Below the pieces are notes generated by a model, which worked only from the letters and a program-made list of their open reading frames with translations, did not search any database and was not told where the DNA came from. A DNA stretch of 64,000 bases from NCBI GenBank assembly GCA_944474755.1, contig OX104113.1, forward strand, positions 25,238,432 through 25,302,431, in the 5' to 3' direction. The position numbers and the translations under genes were made by a program. This DNA comes from Limnoperna fortunei (Eukaryota; Mollusca; Bivalvia; Mytilida; Modiolidae). Each line of letters opens with the position of its first letter. Position 1 is the stretch's first letter. This document shows positions 46,241 through 58,310 of the stretch, piece by piece.

Positions 46241-48059
46241 AAGCACTTCTGACATATTTTACACCCAATAAGCATCATATAAGGTTTCGGCACCCAAACA
46301 AAATATATTCAAAAATTGTAGATAAATGTTATGAAATTTTGCATTGTCTTTGACAAAATTATTTGACTAATCAAAATATCCTCGTCTATTTGAAAGATAA
46401 AAAATATTTTTTAGCTTTTGATATATTATGTAACACAACATCATGCTAACGTTTTGAACACATTAAAACGATTGTATTAGCGAATCAGAGAGCATAGCAG
46501 ATGCGAGAAATACGGTTACATGCGTGTGTACAAAAGTCATGTAATCCACATGAACAAACTCATTTTCGGATGGTACCTGAGCTATCTGATGAAATATTTA
46601 ATAGCACACAAATTAGGTTAAAAGATCGATTTAAAAATATAATTGAGATCGATAAAAATTTTGCGTGTTTATTGAAATAACAACAAAAATTTAGGCAAAA
46701 ATTTTGCTATCCCTTAAATGTTCCATTAAAAAATTGACAATCTAACATCATCAGGTAATATTAAATCGAAACACTGCTAAAATTGCATCTAAATATGATT
46801 ATTTTTGTCCGCTGCTCAAGTGGTCAATCTGAATCCAATATAAAAATAGATAGGCGTAAAAGTACAATTGCTTAGCAGCCAATCAGAATAGCAGCCTTAA
46901 TCTCAATTTCATTTAAACACAAAAATCTTGTCAACAACATTGACCCTCAACAATAACGCGTCGGCTGATAATAGCTTCTTACGATTGGCAATAATATGTT
47001 GTTTATTTTCATGTAATGAAACAATTGCTGACTTTGATATACGGTTCATTATGGAATTTCCCAACCCTCAAAAACGCATAGCGGCTTGGTGAAAATTGCA
47101 TTTTCTCTGGTTAAAAAGTCCGGATACCGACCTATATCATTAATTGCATAATACTTATATTACATTCACTTCATTTTATCACTAAATTCGAAAGCAGTGA
47201 ATTATTCGAACATACTATGCATGAATCTAATGTACGCTAACTCAAATTGTTATGTTTTAATGAAATATTCTGTTATATGCATGCATACGGTCTTGACATT
47301 ATGTGGATTAAATATTGCATCATAAACGTAGTCTTTTATATTTGTGAAAATACTGATGACGCAGTTGACAGCTAAGTAACAAACACAGACATTAACATCG
47401 CTTCTCTGCGAACTCAGATTTGGTAACATTTGACGTATATATAATTCTTAATTCCAAATACGTTTAGTTTCGCATTGAAAACTGTAAGCTTTTCTTTTTT
47501 TATCAGACAAGACATTTCTCAGTCTCAAAATGGCACTATAAGCAAAATAAACGTGACAGTCTATAAATAAGAACTTGAAGGACCTAGCTATCTAAAGTTT
47601 CTATATTATACACAACATTTGATGGCACTGTGAAGTAATGTTTCAATTAAATAGGAGACGCCGAAAGCTATCAAGAAAGGGAAGGTTCACATCAGGAAAA
47701 CTAATTAGATTCTTTTGTTGTACATTTATTTTGCATTACTCAGCTTTAAGTAATTAGTATGAAAGTGAACGATTACTATCAGTCTTATCGTTAACTCTTA
47801 ATCTGACTTCTGACAAAATATGCCTATCGAGAATTAAGTTTATGGTGGAGTACCTCTTTTGGTATAACAAATATTTGTTTCCGACAGGTTCTGAGTTTTC
47901 AGTGGTGGATGGATTATAGTAGTTATCCTATAACACCGCTTGAGTTTGTTATGCTCCTTCGAGAAACAATAAAATAAAAATAATAAAAAATCAATGAAAA
48001 TAACTAAACAGGGCCAATTATACGTTCTGATTGGCTGAAATTTAAAAAATCTTCTGACA
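46241..48059. other. No gene or repeat recognised
   Basis: AT-rich sequence with no long ORF and no internal repetition that I can see. Confidence 0.55.
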
Positions 48060-48945
48060 AATCGTATGGCAGATTGATTTGAAATATTGCATAAATGCAC
48101 CTTAAATGGTCCTCTATAAAATTTGACTCTTTTTGTGACGATCCAAAATCCAGAATGGCCGCCACCTTGGAACACAGCTTAACACAGTACCCTATGGGAA
48201 AAACACAAAAAAAAACTTCTGATACAAAACTGTTTGAAAAAATAATGGCAAATTATGCAGTAATAAACTTCTCACAAAACGCATGGTAGATTGATTTGAA
48301 ATATTGCAGCAATGCACCTTAGATGGTCCTTTTCAAAGCTTGAATATTTTATGCCGATCCAAATTACAAGATGGCCGCCACCGTGAAACAGATCTTAACA
48401 CATGATCCTATTGGAAAACTATACAAACAGTTTCTTCTTCGATACTTTTCCACACAAATAAACAAAATAATGCAGAAGTGAATTTCGGATAATAATCTTA
48501 TTATTTTGAGTTTTTCCAGCCGATAGGAACTTCAACATGGCTGTCAGAGCTGCAAATGCGTTCTGATTAACTGATATGTCTAAATTCGTTTCTTCATAAA
48601 TCGCTTGGAAGAAGTAATTGTGATATTACAGAAAAAAATGCACCTCTGACGGTCCTCGACTAATTTTGAGTTTTTTGTTTCGATCTAAAATATAACATTG
48701 CCGCCAACATGAAAGATAAAAAGTTACATATGAGAAAAGCATAAAACGGCTTCTTCTCAGAAACTGTCATACAAATTGCTGTTGATTGGAAATTCAGTAT
48801 GGGAACATTAATAGAAACAACAACTTCACATAAACTTTTTAGTATTTAATATCAAAACTTGCAAGAAAAGTCTTGTCTCTTAAAAAGTTATTTTGTATGT
48901 CAGGTGAGCGATACAGGCTCTTAAGAACCTCAAGTTATATCACTA
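48060..48945 (+). repeat. Diverged ~220-bp tandem repeat element
   Basis: Two clear copies (from about 48068 and 48290) and a poorer third (from about 48610) share phrases such as GATTGATTTGAAATATTGCA, AATGCACCTTA and ATGGCCGCCACC. It is followed by AGGTGAGCGATACAGGCTCTT (48902-48924), which I recall as part of the 3' end of a common bivalve repeat. This may be another tandem-core element, older than those at 21751 and 28967. The 111-codon and 64-codon ORFs here are accidental. Confidence 0.65.
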
Positions 48946-49122
48946 TTCCCCGTTATAAGCTTAAAAAATACCACAATTGAATCATCTTTGCTTCGATGAT
49001 GGAGCATATTATTATACCTTACATACATATACCTTAATAAGACAATTAGTCTGTTTTTCAACATTTTTTAATGAAAGCAGACAGCTTCCGTTTAAGAGTT
49101 GGACAATACAATTGTCGAGCGG

Positions 49123-49748
49123 TCTCATACCTAGCTACAATAAAGTAGCTCCTTTTTTATGGACGTGGCTACAAAGAGGTCCCCTTACTCATAATGGGGC
49201 AAGCCGGGAGTGATTCACGCCCGGGGGTTTAATGCATATAATACGCTATTAAACTGTTTCTCTAAATTGCTACATACGTTTTAATGTCTTTGAAGTTAAA
49301 CTTATATTTCTAACACCTTTTTCGTTAGTTTTACACTTTATTCGTAATCATGGCATTGTTGTCAAAATTTGAATTCCGGAAGTGCGTAATTTCTGAATGG
49401 ATTTGGTCAAATATTCATCCGGATCAAGTTTTTTCCGGCTTTATTGCATTAGATGGGATCAAACTTTTACCGATACGTTTCTACAAGTCTACAATCCACA
49501 ATTTCAATTTTGTCAACAATGCCATGATTATGAAAAAGTGTTAAAATTATTTAATTAGACATTTTAGAAATGTCAACTGAACGGCGGAGAAAGGAAAAAA
49601 ATTAATGGAGCAAAAATAGCAGTTAAATAGCGGAAAATATCTATGAATCTCAAGAGTGTGTTTGCTCCATTACGAGTAATGGATCCTCTTTGTAGCTCCG
49701 TCCATAAAAAATAAAAAAGGAGCTACATTATTGTAGCTATCTCATGCC
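49123..49748. mobile_element. Mutator-like MITE with 9-bp target duplication
   Basis: The element body is 49132-49739. Terminal inverted repeats of about 70 bp begin TAGCTACAATAAAGTAGCTC and end with the matching inverted sequence; both contain TATGGACG, GGCTACAAAGAGG-type and ACTC(A/G)TAATGG words. Flanks TCTCATACC (49123-49131) and TCTCATGCC (49740-49748) agree at 8 of 9 bases. The interior is AT-rich with no transposase; a 64-codon ORF at 49350 has no recognised motif. Confidence 0.85.
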
Positions 49749-51424
49749 TAACCGTAAACCTGCCCTGAAACAACCCTTATTTTTCAAACCGGAAATTAAA
49801 TTGTCTCCTGCTAACCATTTTTGAAAATAAATAGCGTATTTGTAAGCGCAAAACCAGTTTCAGTTAATTGAACTTTCTATTTTTTGATGAGGAACGGTTT
49901 GAAACTAGTTTGGAAGCTATGCTGGTTTGTCGTTTGTTAGTAGCAAACTGAAACTGGTTTCGCAAACCATTCAAACTACATACAGGGGTGATTGAAGTTT
50001 TATTCACTTTCGTTGCTAACGATGGATAAAGGAGAACATATTTTTAAGAACACTTAGTTACCATAAATGAACAGAATTTAAATCATTTAACTTGCGTGAA
50101 AAATAAAGATTGTGTATGTTCGACTTCAAAATTGCTTTTGTGATATCAAAGTTTCATGTAATAATAACTTTTTTTAGTATTCTATTTACGGAAGTTAATA
50201 ATAGAGGGAGACCATTTTTATCCTGGTAGTAAGTATTTCTTTGATAGCTCTATCGACAAGCGTAGCTTTGAAAAATCAGAAACCAGAATAAAAGGCTATT
50301 TTGCGTAGACAATTCCGGAGTATGCCGATATTTGGAAGATTCAATAATAAATATTTTGTCAATAATTTAACTGAACCACGTGAATATTAGTTTTAATTCA
50401 AGTATATTTATGATTTAATATATGACAAAAGATTACATGTGCACAAATTTAGAAATTGGCAATTGAAACTAGCCACAACAGCAGGGCTTAGCTTTATATA
50501 GAAACTTATGGGGTATAATGTCAAGTGTCTTGTTTTTAGAAATCACTTTGACAAACACGTGCAGAATGTAGAATAAATCGGCGGCGAACTGATGCTTGGC
50601 ATCAGACGTTTTCTTGTTGTTTAAGTCTTAAAAACTGGCTGTTCTAGTGTTGCATTGTGGAGATGTTGTAAGGATAAACAAACAAATCTTTTGAAAAAAA
50701 ACAAGAAAGGTCTAAGAAAAAAGATAAATTCTTAATAGAACATGGCATTGCCGTTTTTTTTTCTTGGGAAACCAACAGAAGACTAACAAAAATATGATCA
50801 AACAAATTCTTTGACATTTGACGAGTACGAAAACAGACAAAACAAGTTATTGGAGAGTCATCTGACTTGAAGCATATGCAACAAATATTAGATTTAGTTT
50901 TCCTAAATTTGAAATTGTGTAATCTCTGTTACCTATTAACTACAGAATGTTTATTTATCCCTTAAACCTAACCCAAAAACATTATTCAATGTACTCATAT
51001 ATTAAACCAAAACCAGTTTTTAAAACTTCATTGAAACCAGTTAAAATCCTAAAACCTAAACATAAACTAGTTATGCCGTAACAAATTAGCATAAAGCGAA
51101 GTCGGCATTCAGATGCATGTCTGTTATATTTGTGACTGTGATACTGGTTAGTGAAATCTGAGTAATTGTGTATTGTTTTCCCCATAATCACGCCCTGTTG
51201 AATATGCATGCTTAATTAGATCAGATAAGGAACACACGTGTAGTCTAGGGGGAGATTCTAGAGATTTTGTTTTGAATGTTTAGTAGTAAGAAAATAAAAG
51301 GAATATATTAAATTAATACCGGTTTAGTTTTAATTTAAATACAGAATATTTGTAAGTAAAGCAAAACCCCAGATATTTCACATTACTTTGTGTGATTTTT
51401 TAATTCATTATAAAAGTAGGATTT
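49749..51424. other. No gene seen; one inverted repeat
   Basis: Around 49849-49975 the words AAAACCAGTTTCAGTT and AACTGAAACTGGTTT are inverted about 80 bp apart, probably a small foldback element. Otherwise featureless AT-rich DNA. Confidence 0.5.
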
Positions 51425-51608
51425 TTATACCCCCGCTTTGAAGAAGATGGGTATACTGGTTTACCCCTGTCTGTCTGTGGTCCAAATATTGAGAGTACTG
51501 AGTTCAGGTCTGTCGCATATCTACTTCCTGTTTACCGACTTAGTCAATTCATTGTTGTGAATAGCGGGGGTATACTGAGTGAATAGTAGCTCACAGACTC
51601 CTTGTTTA
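51425..51608 (+). mobile_element. Short element with TACCCCCGCT ends, no tandem core
   Basis: TATACCCCCGCT at 51427 and its reverse complement AGCGGGGGTATA at 51563-51574, followed by a GTGA...TCAC stem and ACTCCTTGTTTATA. Ends match those of 28967-29979 but the 160-bp core is absent, so it looks like a minimal member of the same family. Confidence 0.7.
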
Positions 51609-52630
51609 TAATTCATTTACAACAGGGTCAAGGTAATTGACAAAAATTTACCACTCGAAAGCACCTGTGCCCAGCATATTTGTAATTCGGTATAATAAAA
51701 CAACTGTTGCATCCAAACAAGGCAGTTCACTCGGGGAAAATAACTCATCTCAGGTAAACAATTTGAATGTTTACCTTGTACGGAGGCAACAATTGTATGC
51801 CTATAGGCGAACAGGCACATTCGGTCATATCAAACACGTCTTCATAAGCCGCAATGTATTTTCCATTCTCAAAAGGTAACGAATTATTTGTACGGCACAG
51901 CCGAAAATTGAAAAAAAACCAACTATTTATCCCGCACATGTGACTTTTTGCTTGATGTGTCTCATTTTCTACGAAATTAGAGTTGCGCCTCTTTCTTCAA
52001 TATGCTGTTACAGTTACTCGTCAACTTGTTTAGGCAGACAAAATTTGCGCAATTGTCTTTTATATAGATGATATACTATCATCAAACTGTTTGGTGATTT
52101 TTGGATTTTGCTCTTATAATCAATTTATTTTTTTGATACATTTATTTATTTGGTAACTGATTTAAAATTACCTTCGAACCTTATTTAAACTATGAATTAT
52201 TTAAATATATATTGTAATATCTATGTTTATTATTAGTCACAACGACATACTAATAGATTGTGTAACTGTTGCAGTTATCATTTTTATAAAAAAATATCTT
52301 TGTTGTCAGAAATGATGAATGATGGTATTAACTGGCCTTTTGGGCTGGCAGTTATTTTTTTTTCGATCTAAGACTCCATATTATGACCTGTTAGGCTGGC
52401 ATTTATTGACCGAACACCGAAGAACTAGACAAAAACGACAATCCACAAATCCAAATATGAGAAACCGATTTTAGATGACTCTATGCAAAATACCTATAAA
52501 ATCTGCTCGGCAATCGTATAAATGACATTGATCCGTTGCAAAAAATTGACTTTACAAGAGTTTGGTTTTTTTATTAACACTAACAAAATTTGGTATTAAG
52601 TTTCTGAAAATATATCAAATCATGGTACAA
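51609..52630. other. No gene recognised
   Basis: Three overlapping short ORFs on opposite strands (51617-51939) share no recognisable motif and are treated as chance. Confidence 0.5.
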
Positions 52631-52704
52631 AGATCCTATTAGCTACAATAATGTAGCTCCTTTCGTCCATAAAAGCAGATACATTATTGTAGCTAAGATC
52701 CTAT
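52631..52704. mobile_element. 56-bp mini-MITE with perfect 9-bp target duplications
   Basis: The body 52640-52695 starts TAGCTACAATAATGTAGCTC and ends with the inverted ATTATTGTAGCTA; the whole body is nearly palindromic. Perfect duplications AGATCCTAT at 52631-52639 and 52696-52704. The terminal sequence is the same as that of the 608-bp MITE at 49132-49739, so it is an extreme internally deleted member of that family. Confidence 0.9.
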
Positions 52705-53244
52705 AACATACAACACACGAAAACTAAGATTTTGTAAATCTCTTCATCAAAGACTTTATAAAATTATAAGCCAGATTTTTCTAGAAAAACTTTGTCTGGT
52801 TGTTTAAATCTGTACATGTAGTTATTACATGAAACTCTATTTAGCAATACAGATATCGGTTGATATTGCATACTTTAACCATCTACAATAAACAAGTTTA
52901 TTATAAAACGTCCAATTTGTTTTCATTTTTAAGAGTTATTACATTGTGAATTACAGACGCGGAAGAAAATAAAAATGATGTTTGAAAATGTCTGAACAAT
53001 GCACCAATATTATATCCATCAAGGAAGTCTCCATGTATGAAGTTCAGATATATTGTCAATCGATATTCTTATTTTATAATAGTAGTATTTTCACTTGCTC
53101 TCCTCTTTTTGGTATTGTAGCTGCGTTGTAAGTAAGTGACAGATTTTATTTTAATTAGATTGAATTAAAAGCAAATAAAAAAATCTTAAATCACTTTGTG
53201 TTACATGTATGTTAAAACATCCATGTACGATTTGCATAATATTT

Positions 53245-53510
53245 TTGTTTGTTTGTTGTTTTATGCCACTTTTAGCCATTTAAAAAATTATTCGTAGAGT
53301 CTCGTGGAGTTTTTTAGTAGGAATGGGACGGAGGGTCAGCTGGAGGACTCCGTTATTATTCGCAATTTGACGAGTATGCTGGCAAATATTGTTAAGTAAG
53401 ATTGAAGTCGGGTACAAACTCACAACCCAGTGTAATTTACAACCCAGGTGTGAAAAGCTGGTGATAATACATGTACAACTTGAACAAATCGACCACAGAG
53501 GATACCCAAC
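53245..53510 (-). mobile_element. Degenerate tRNA-derived SINE, minus strand
   Basis: Read on the minus strand it runs from CCTCTGTGGTCGA (tRNA-like head) to a tail of AACAAACAAACAAA. The middle, including words like CCAGC...ACTCC and the GCCACTTTTAGCC region near the tail, matches the layout of the intact SINE at 27778-28043. It is old and indel-ridden. Confidence 0.65.
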
Positions 53511-54746
53511 AACTGAAATAAATATGGATAGAAATAAAACTTTAATTTAAACAAAATATAACACATAGGACAAATTGTAACGTATTCATGGCAACACTAC
53601 GTAGAGTTAGCTTGATTGGAGAAAATTCTTATTATAATATTGACAGATGTATTGAAATATTTTCAGACTTATATAAATGCATTAAGTTGAATAACAAGTT
53701 TCCAAATTAGGCTTCCAATTAAGAGAAAAACATGCAAATTGAGTTGTATATTTGTGTAATTTAGGCTACTTCGATTTTTGAGCTGCTCCCATGAATAATT
53801 CGAAAAAGTCATTAATGTGTCCTTGAAACACTGTGCAATAAGTTCAAAAAACAAGTATGTTCAACAAGCAATATTTTAAAACTTGGTGGAAATGTGGTTA
53901 GGTAAAACAGTCCGTTTTGTCTATCTGTATTGGGGTTGAAAATTACAGAATATATTACATCGTATATCAAACGTAGTATAGGTATTAAGTGAGTCAATAT
54001 CCCGGGTAAAAGGCTAGATGGGAACAAATATTCAGGGAAATGAGTTAGAATCTGTTTATGTGCTTGTTTGCACGTTTTTTCCATCTCTGTCTGCAATTAA
54101 CAAAACGTTCTTCAGTTTTTATTTGTGGGGGTGGGTTTGGGAGGGGGGGGGGGGGTTGACACGGTACCTTCGGCAAAAATAATCCTTGTTAATTCACGTT
54201 GATGTCAGGATCTAACACTTTACTTCATTGTTGGCACACTGGCGATAAACAGTAGATGACTAACTACCTTAACCAATCAACTGCCGTGAATAACATAAAA
54301 GAACTACCAAGTCGGTTGTTGTTGACAAGATTTTTGTGTTACAAATGAATCAGATTGATCAAATGATTAAGACGGCTATTCTGAATGGCTACTGAACACT
54401 TGTACTTTTCGAACTATTTTTTATTTCGCTTGAACGCCTGTTGTCAATTGTTAGAATAAAACTGCAGCGGAAAAAACTTGCCACATTTTGATGTCATGAA
54501 ATTGTATACATGTAACAACAATAATTAAATGCTATATACATCACGGGAACGCGTTTAATAATAAAACAGGTAAAATAGCATTAGAAATAAGGGAAGTCTT
54601 TCAAAATGTTCATAAAAAAAAACAAAGAGCTTTAGCAATAAAATCAGTTAATTCAGTTTCACATGTCCTTATGGCAGTATAGGCTAAAGAACTACATAAC
54701 TACATTTAAATCATATCAACGATGTGAACAAAATGAACTATTTTGA

Positions 54747-54841
54747 CTTAGGCAAGTTCTTGTAAAAATAAAAAAAATAAATCCTTAGGCAAGTTCCTTT
54801 AAAAATAAAAAAAATCCTTAGCAAGTTATTTTAAAAAAATA
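54747..54841 (+). repeat. Short tandem repeat, ~35 bp x 3
   Basis: CTTAGGCAAGTT plus an A-rich tail, repeated three times with shrinking length (units near 54747, 54785 and 54818). Confidence 0.85.
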
Positions 54842-55234
54842 GGAGACGTGTCAGTTTAGAGTGACTCCCACGCTGCCATATTTCTTGAATGTATCGCCTA
54901 CTATATACAATTAAGTTTGAAGAACATAATTGCTGTGTGTATTGTTTATTTGTAACTGATTAATTTTTCAAATTTGCGTTAATCAAAATGAATTGTACAA
55001 GAGTGGTATCAGTCCGAATGTTGTAAAAGCCTTTTTTTTCACGACCAAGGGTCTGGGGGACCCAAAGCGTCTGTTGGGGTTCCAGTTCATTCTCATTCAT
55101 TTTATTCTCATAAACAAATACAATTGTATAGAGATACAATGCAATAAGATACAACGTAGACAATACAATAAATACATTACAATATCTATCTATATATATA
55201 CACTATTTACATAACATGGAGAAGGAAACAATGC

Positions 55235-55895
55235 CTAGAGAACAAATAATTTATTTACTATTCTTATGAATTTACACAGTTTAATTAGGTTTTCTTTTTT
55301 GGTGTCGCACATAATTTGACAGAATTTAAGTATATTTGGCATTTGTAAACAGTCCATTCGGATAAAATTTTTTCTCTCAGCCGAGAAGTGTGTACATTTT
55401 AGAAGATAGTGAAATTCATCGCCAATTTCTTTTGCATTGCAATAAATACAAATCCTGTTTTCTCTGGTTACATTATTCCATCTACCAACTTCAATTGGTA
55501 GTCTGTGATTTGTCGTTCGAAATTTACAAAGTGTATAGTTGTCTCGATCGTCCAGAATGTTTAAGTAATTTTCAAATTTAAAAAAAGTTTTAAAAAGTCT
55601 ATAATTAATGGCCTTGGTGGAATTCTCCACGGGCCAATGTTGCTTAAACTGATCATGTAGAATAAGTTTAATGTTGGAGACAAGCCACTCATTGTTAATA
55701 AAGCTTTCAATTATCCAAATGTAAGAAAAGCATGTGCTGTCAAAAATATTTTGAACAAATTTTGGCCATGAAATATTAACATTTTTTACCATATATAAAA
55801 CCCGCAACATTTTGTAAGATAAAAAAGAAAGTTTTGTTTGTTTACCTAAGAGGAGTCTGGCCCAAAATGAAACCATTCTTAGTTTAATATCAATT
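55235..55895 (-). pseudogene. LINE C-terminal segment (RT tail and zinc motif)
   Basis: ORF remnant of the LINE in a different frame from the RT core. Homologous reading resumes at GRFPIEIDIKLR just before the Met at 55876, so the 213-codon ORF is a fragment of the same protein, not a separate gene. It includes LCKFRTTNHRLPIE and the Cys-Cys-His-Cys cluster. Confidence 0.85.
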
Positions 55896-56861
55896 TCTAT
55901 GGGAAATCTGCCAAGTTAATTCTCCATATATCATATAACTTGGTGTACATGTTTTAAGTTTCAATAAAAGTTTACAGAATTTTAACTGAACGATTTCTAA
56001 ACAATTAATTTGTTTGGAAAACCGCCAAATTTCCGAACCATACAATAAGATAGGTTTTACCATGTTATCAAATAGTTCTAACTGGCATTCAATAGATAGA
56101 TTATGCACTCTGCCTCTCTTGAGAATTTCGTACATTGCCTTAGTTGCTTTCTCTGCCTGCTTTTGAATAGCCTTGTTAAAGCTTCCTGTTCTGCTACATA
56201 GTATTCCCAAATAGTTAAATTCATTTACAATATCAATTTCTGAACCATCAAGATGAAGCTTTAAATTTGCCAAAGGTCTGCCCGAAGAAAATACTAGTAT
56301 TTTGGTCTTCTGTGTATTTATTTTAAGTTTCCACAATTTACAATATTCAAAAAATTTATTTAATTCGTTCTGGAGATCTGACGGTGATTCAGCCAAAAGA
56401 ACGGTATCGTCTGCATAGAGTAGCACGAAAAGTTTTAGAAAAACACTGAGATGTTCTTCTGCAATATCTGAAACTGTTTTGAGTCCAATAAGGTTTTCGT
56501 TTTCCAAAAAGGTTTGGATGTCGTTTAAAAATAAGGCGAATAAGAAGGGCGATAAGTTTTCACCTTGGCGTACACCCATCTCACACGGAAAGTTTTCTGA
56601 TTTGCAATTGTTATACACAATACAGGATTTAACATCATTGTACATACTTAAAATGACATTATATAATTTACCATTGATGTTATTCATTAACAATTTGTAC
56701 CACAAAGCCTTTCGCCAGACTGTGTCGAAGGCTTTCTCAAAGTCAATGAAAGCACAAAACAGCTTTTTCTTTCTGCTTTTAAGAATTTCAAAAAGTGAGT
56801 ATAGGGTAAATAAACTGTCGGTTGTAGAATATGATTTTCTAAAGCCAAATTGGTTTTCCAA
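55890..56861 (-). pseudogene. LINE reverse transcriptase core
   Basis: A 323-codon open stretch bearing RT motifs from QFGFRKSYST through the catalytic YADD box to the thumb region. Three catalytic aspartates (one in FIDFEKAFD, two in YADD) are present. The frame breaks at both ends: upstream after the SEENLIL reading near 56860, downstream after YMIYGEL near 55900. Confidence 0.9.
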
Positions 56862-57327
56862 TTAAAATGAGGTTTTCCTCTGAGAAACAATTTAATCTGT
56901 CGTTTAGAATAGATGTGAATAATTTTCCTAAACAACTATGCAACGTGATAGGTCTAAAATTTTGTGGATCGAAAGGATTTCCTTTATTTTTATAGATAGG
57001 TTTAATCTTTCCTAGTAACCAAACGTCTGGCATAATTCCAGTATCTAGAATAAAGTTTTTTGAATAAAGTTGAAATATTTTTTCATATATTGGGATAAAC
57101 ATCTCTGCAGACGATTTGATATATTCGTTTATAATTTCGTCATCCCCGCATGCTTTATTATTTTTTAGTTTCTTAATACATCGACGAATTTCATCTTCTG
57201 AGATGTAAGAGTTAATCTCCTCGTTAAACTGATTTATATTTAAGAGTTCTTCGAACGGTAAGGTAGCGTGGTTATCAGCCGCCGGCGCTGAGTTTAAATC
57301 TTTGAAAAAAGTAAACAAATTCTCCAA
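56839..57327 (-). pseudogene. LINE RT N-terminal segment
   Basis: A 162-codon open stretch with EDEIRRCIKKLKNNKACG (the conserved start of LINE RTs), GKIKPIYKNKG and QNFRPITLHSCLGK. Its sense continues into the RT core in another frame, showing a one- or two-base indel near 56860. Confidence 0.88.
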
Positions 57328-58310
57328 GGGAATATCTGGCTGTCTTTTTTCTCTACCTTGATTAAGAATTTTCCAAATATTCTCTTGGATTACTGTTTTT
57401 AAAATTTTTAAGTTTCTTTCTAATTTCTGCGCGGTGAAGTTTAATATTTTTGTCTAGAGTTTTTTTGTAGTGTTTCTCAGCTTGGAACACCTCGTGTTTT
57501 AGCTTTTCAGTTCTCTTCTTCTTAAGATTTCTCTTCAATTTTCTATAATTTTGTCTAGCGAATTTACAATCGTTATTAAACCATGGCTTATCCCCCTAGA
57601 TTGACCATTTCGAATTTTGCGCTTTGGCTGAAAAATACCAAATGTACTTTTTGCACTGTCAACCAGAATGGTACAAACTTCCCAAATGAAACAATTAATT
57701 TTATCTTTATCAATAATTTCTACTGATGTATTTGATAAAACAGTATATAAATCAAACAACTTGTCTTTGTTTAGATTATCTTTGAATAAGTGACTTTTCT
57801 CTTCGTCCCAGTTTTTATTTTTTTCATTTACCTCTTCACTTCCGTTTTGTTCCTCATTTTGGGCTTTTTTCTTTCTTTGTTTTCAATTGTTGCAGAAATT
57901 GGTGAATGTGCATCTGAGTACAGATTAGAAAATTCTATAACGTTAAAATTGTTACACAGTTTTAAAAAAATCAATTGTACCTAAAAAGTAGTCAACTACA
58001 CTAGCATTTTTATATGTGTATTTCCCAGACTCAACAAAATCGTCTCCAATTCGGCCATTTAGAATAAATTATTTCCTCTACAAAAATCGAGGAGATAATT
58101 ACCAAAGCGATTTTTACATTTATCCTTACTTCTTCTTTGGCTACTAATACCTAACATGTCTAAAATAGCAACTGGGTTTTGCACAAACTCGCTAAAATCA
58201 TTTTCGTGTGTACTAATACATATGTCTAGGAATTCGAGGTTATCAGCAATTCTGCTATTAAAGTCACCGAGCAGGCATATATAATTATGTTTTACGGAAA
58301 TGCTGGCTTT

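Larger units (their letters stand above)
55085..58310 (-). pseudogene. 5'-truncated, frameshifted LINE retrotransposon
   Basis: Reading minus from 58310: an APE-type endonuclease C-terminal half with LLGDFNSRI (about 58260), NGRIGDD (about 58050) and SVVDYF (about 57990), a basic linker, then reverse transcriptase. The RT has an NFRPITLHS block near 56950, AFIDFEKAFDTVWR (about 56740, catalytic Asp), GVRQGENLSPFLF (about 56560), and LLYADDTVLLAES with the YADD catalytic box at about 56420. The C-terminal part has a CIYCN...GDEFHYLLKC zinc-knuckle-like motif near 55420. Frames change near 58070, 56860 and 55895, and the endonuclease N-terminus is missing at 58310, so it is dead. The 3' tail near 55090-55115 shows AATGA-type short repeats. 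It belongs to the APE-endonuclease LINEs (Jockey/CR1/L2-like group); clade not resolved. Confidence 0.9.
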
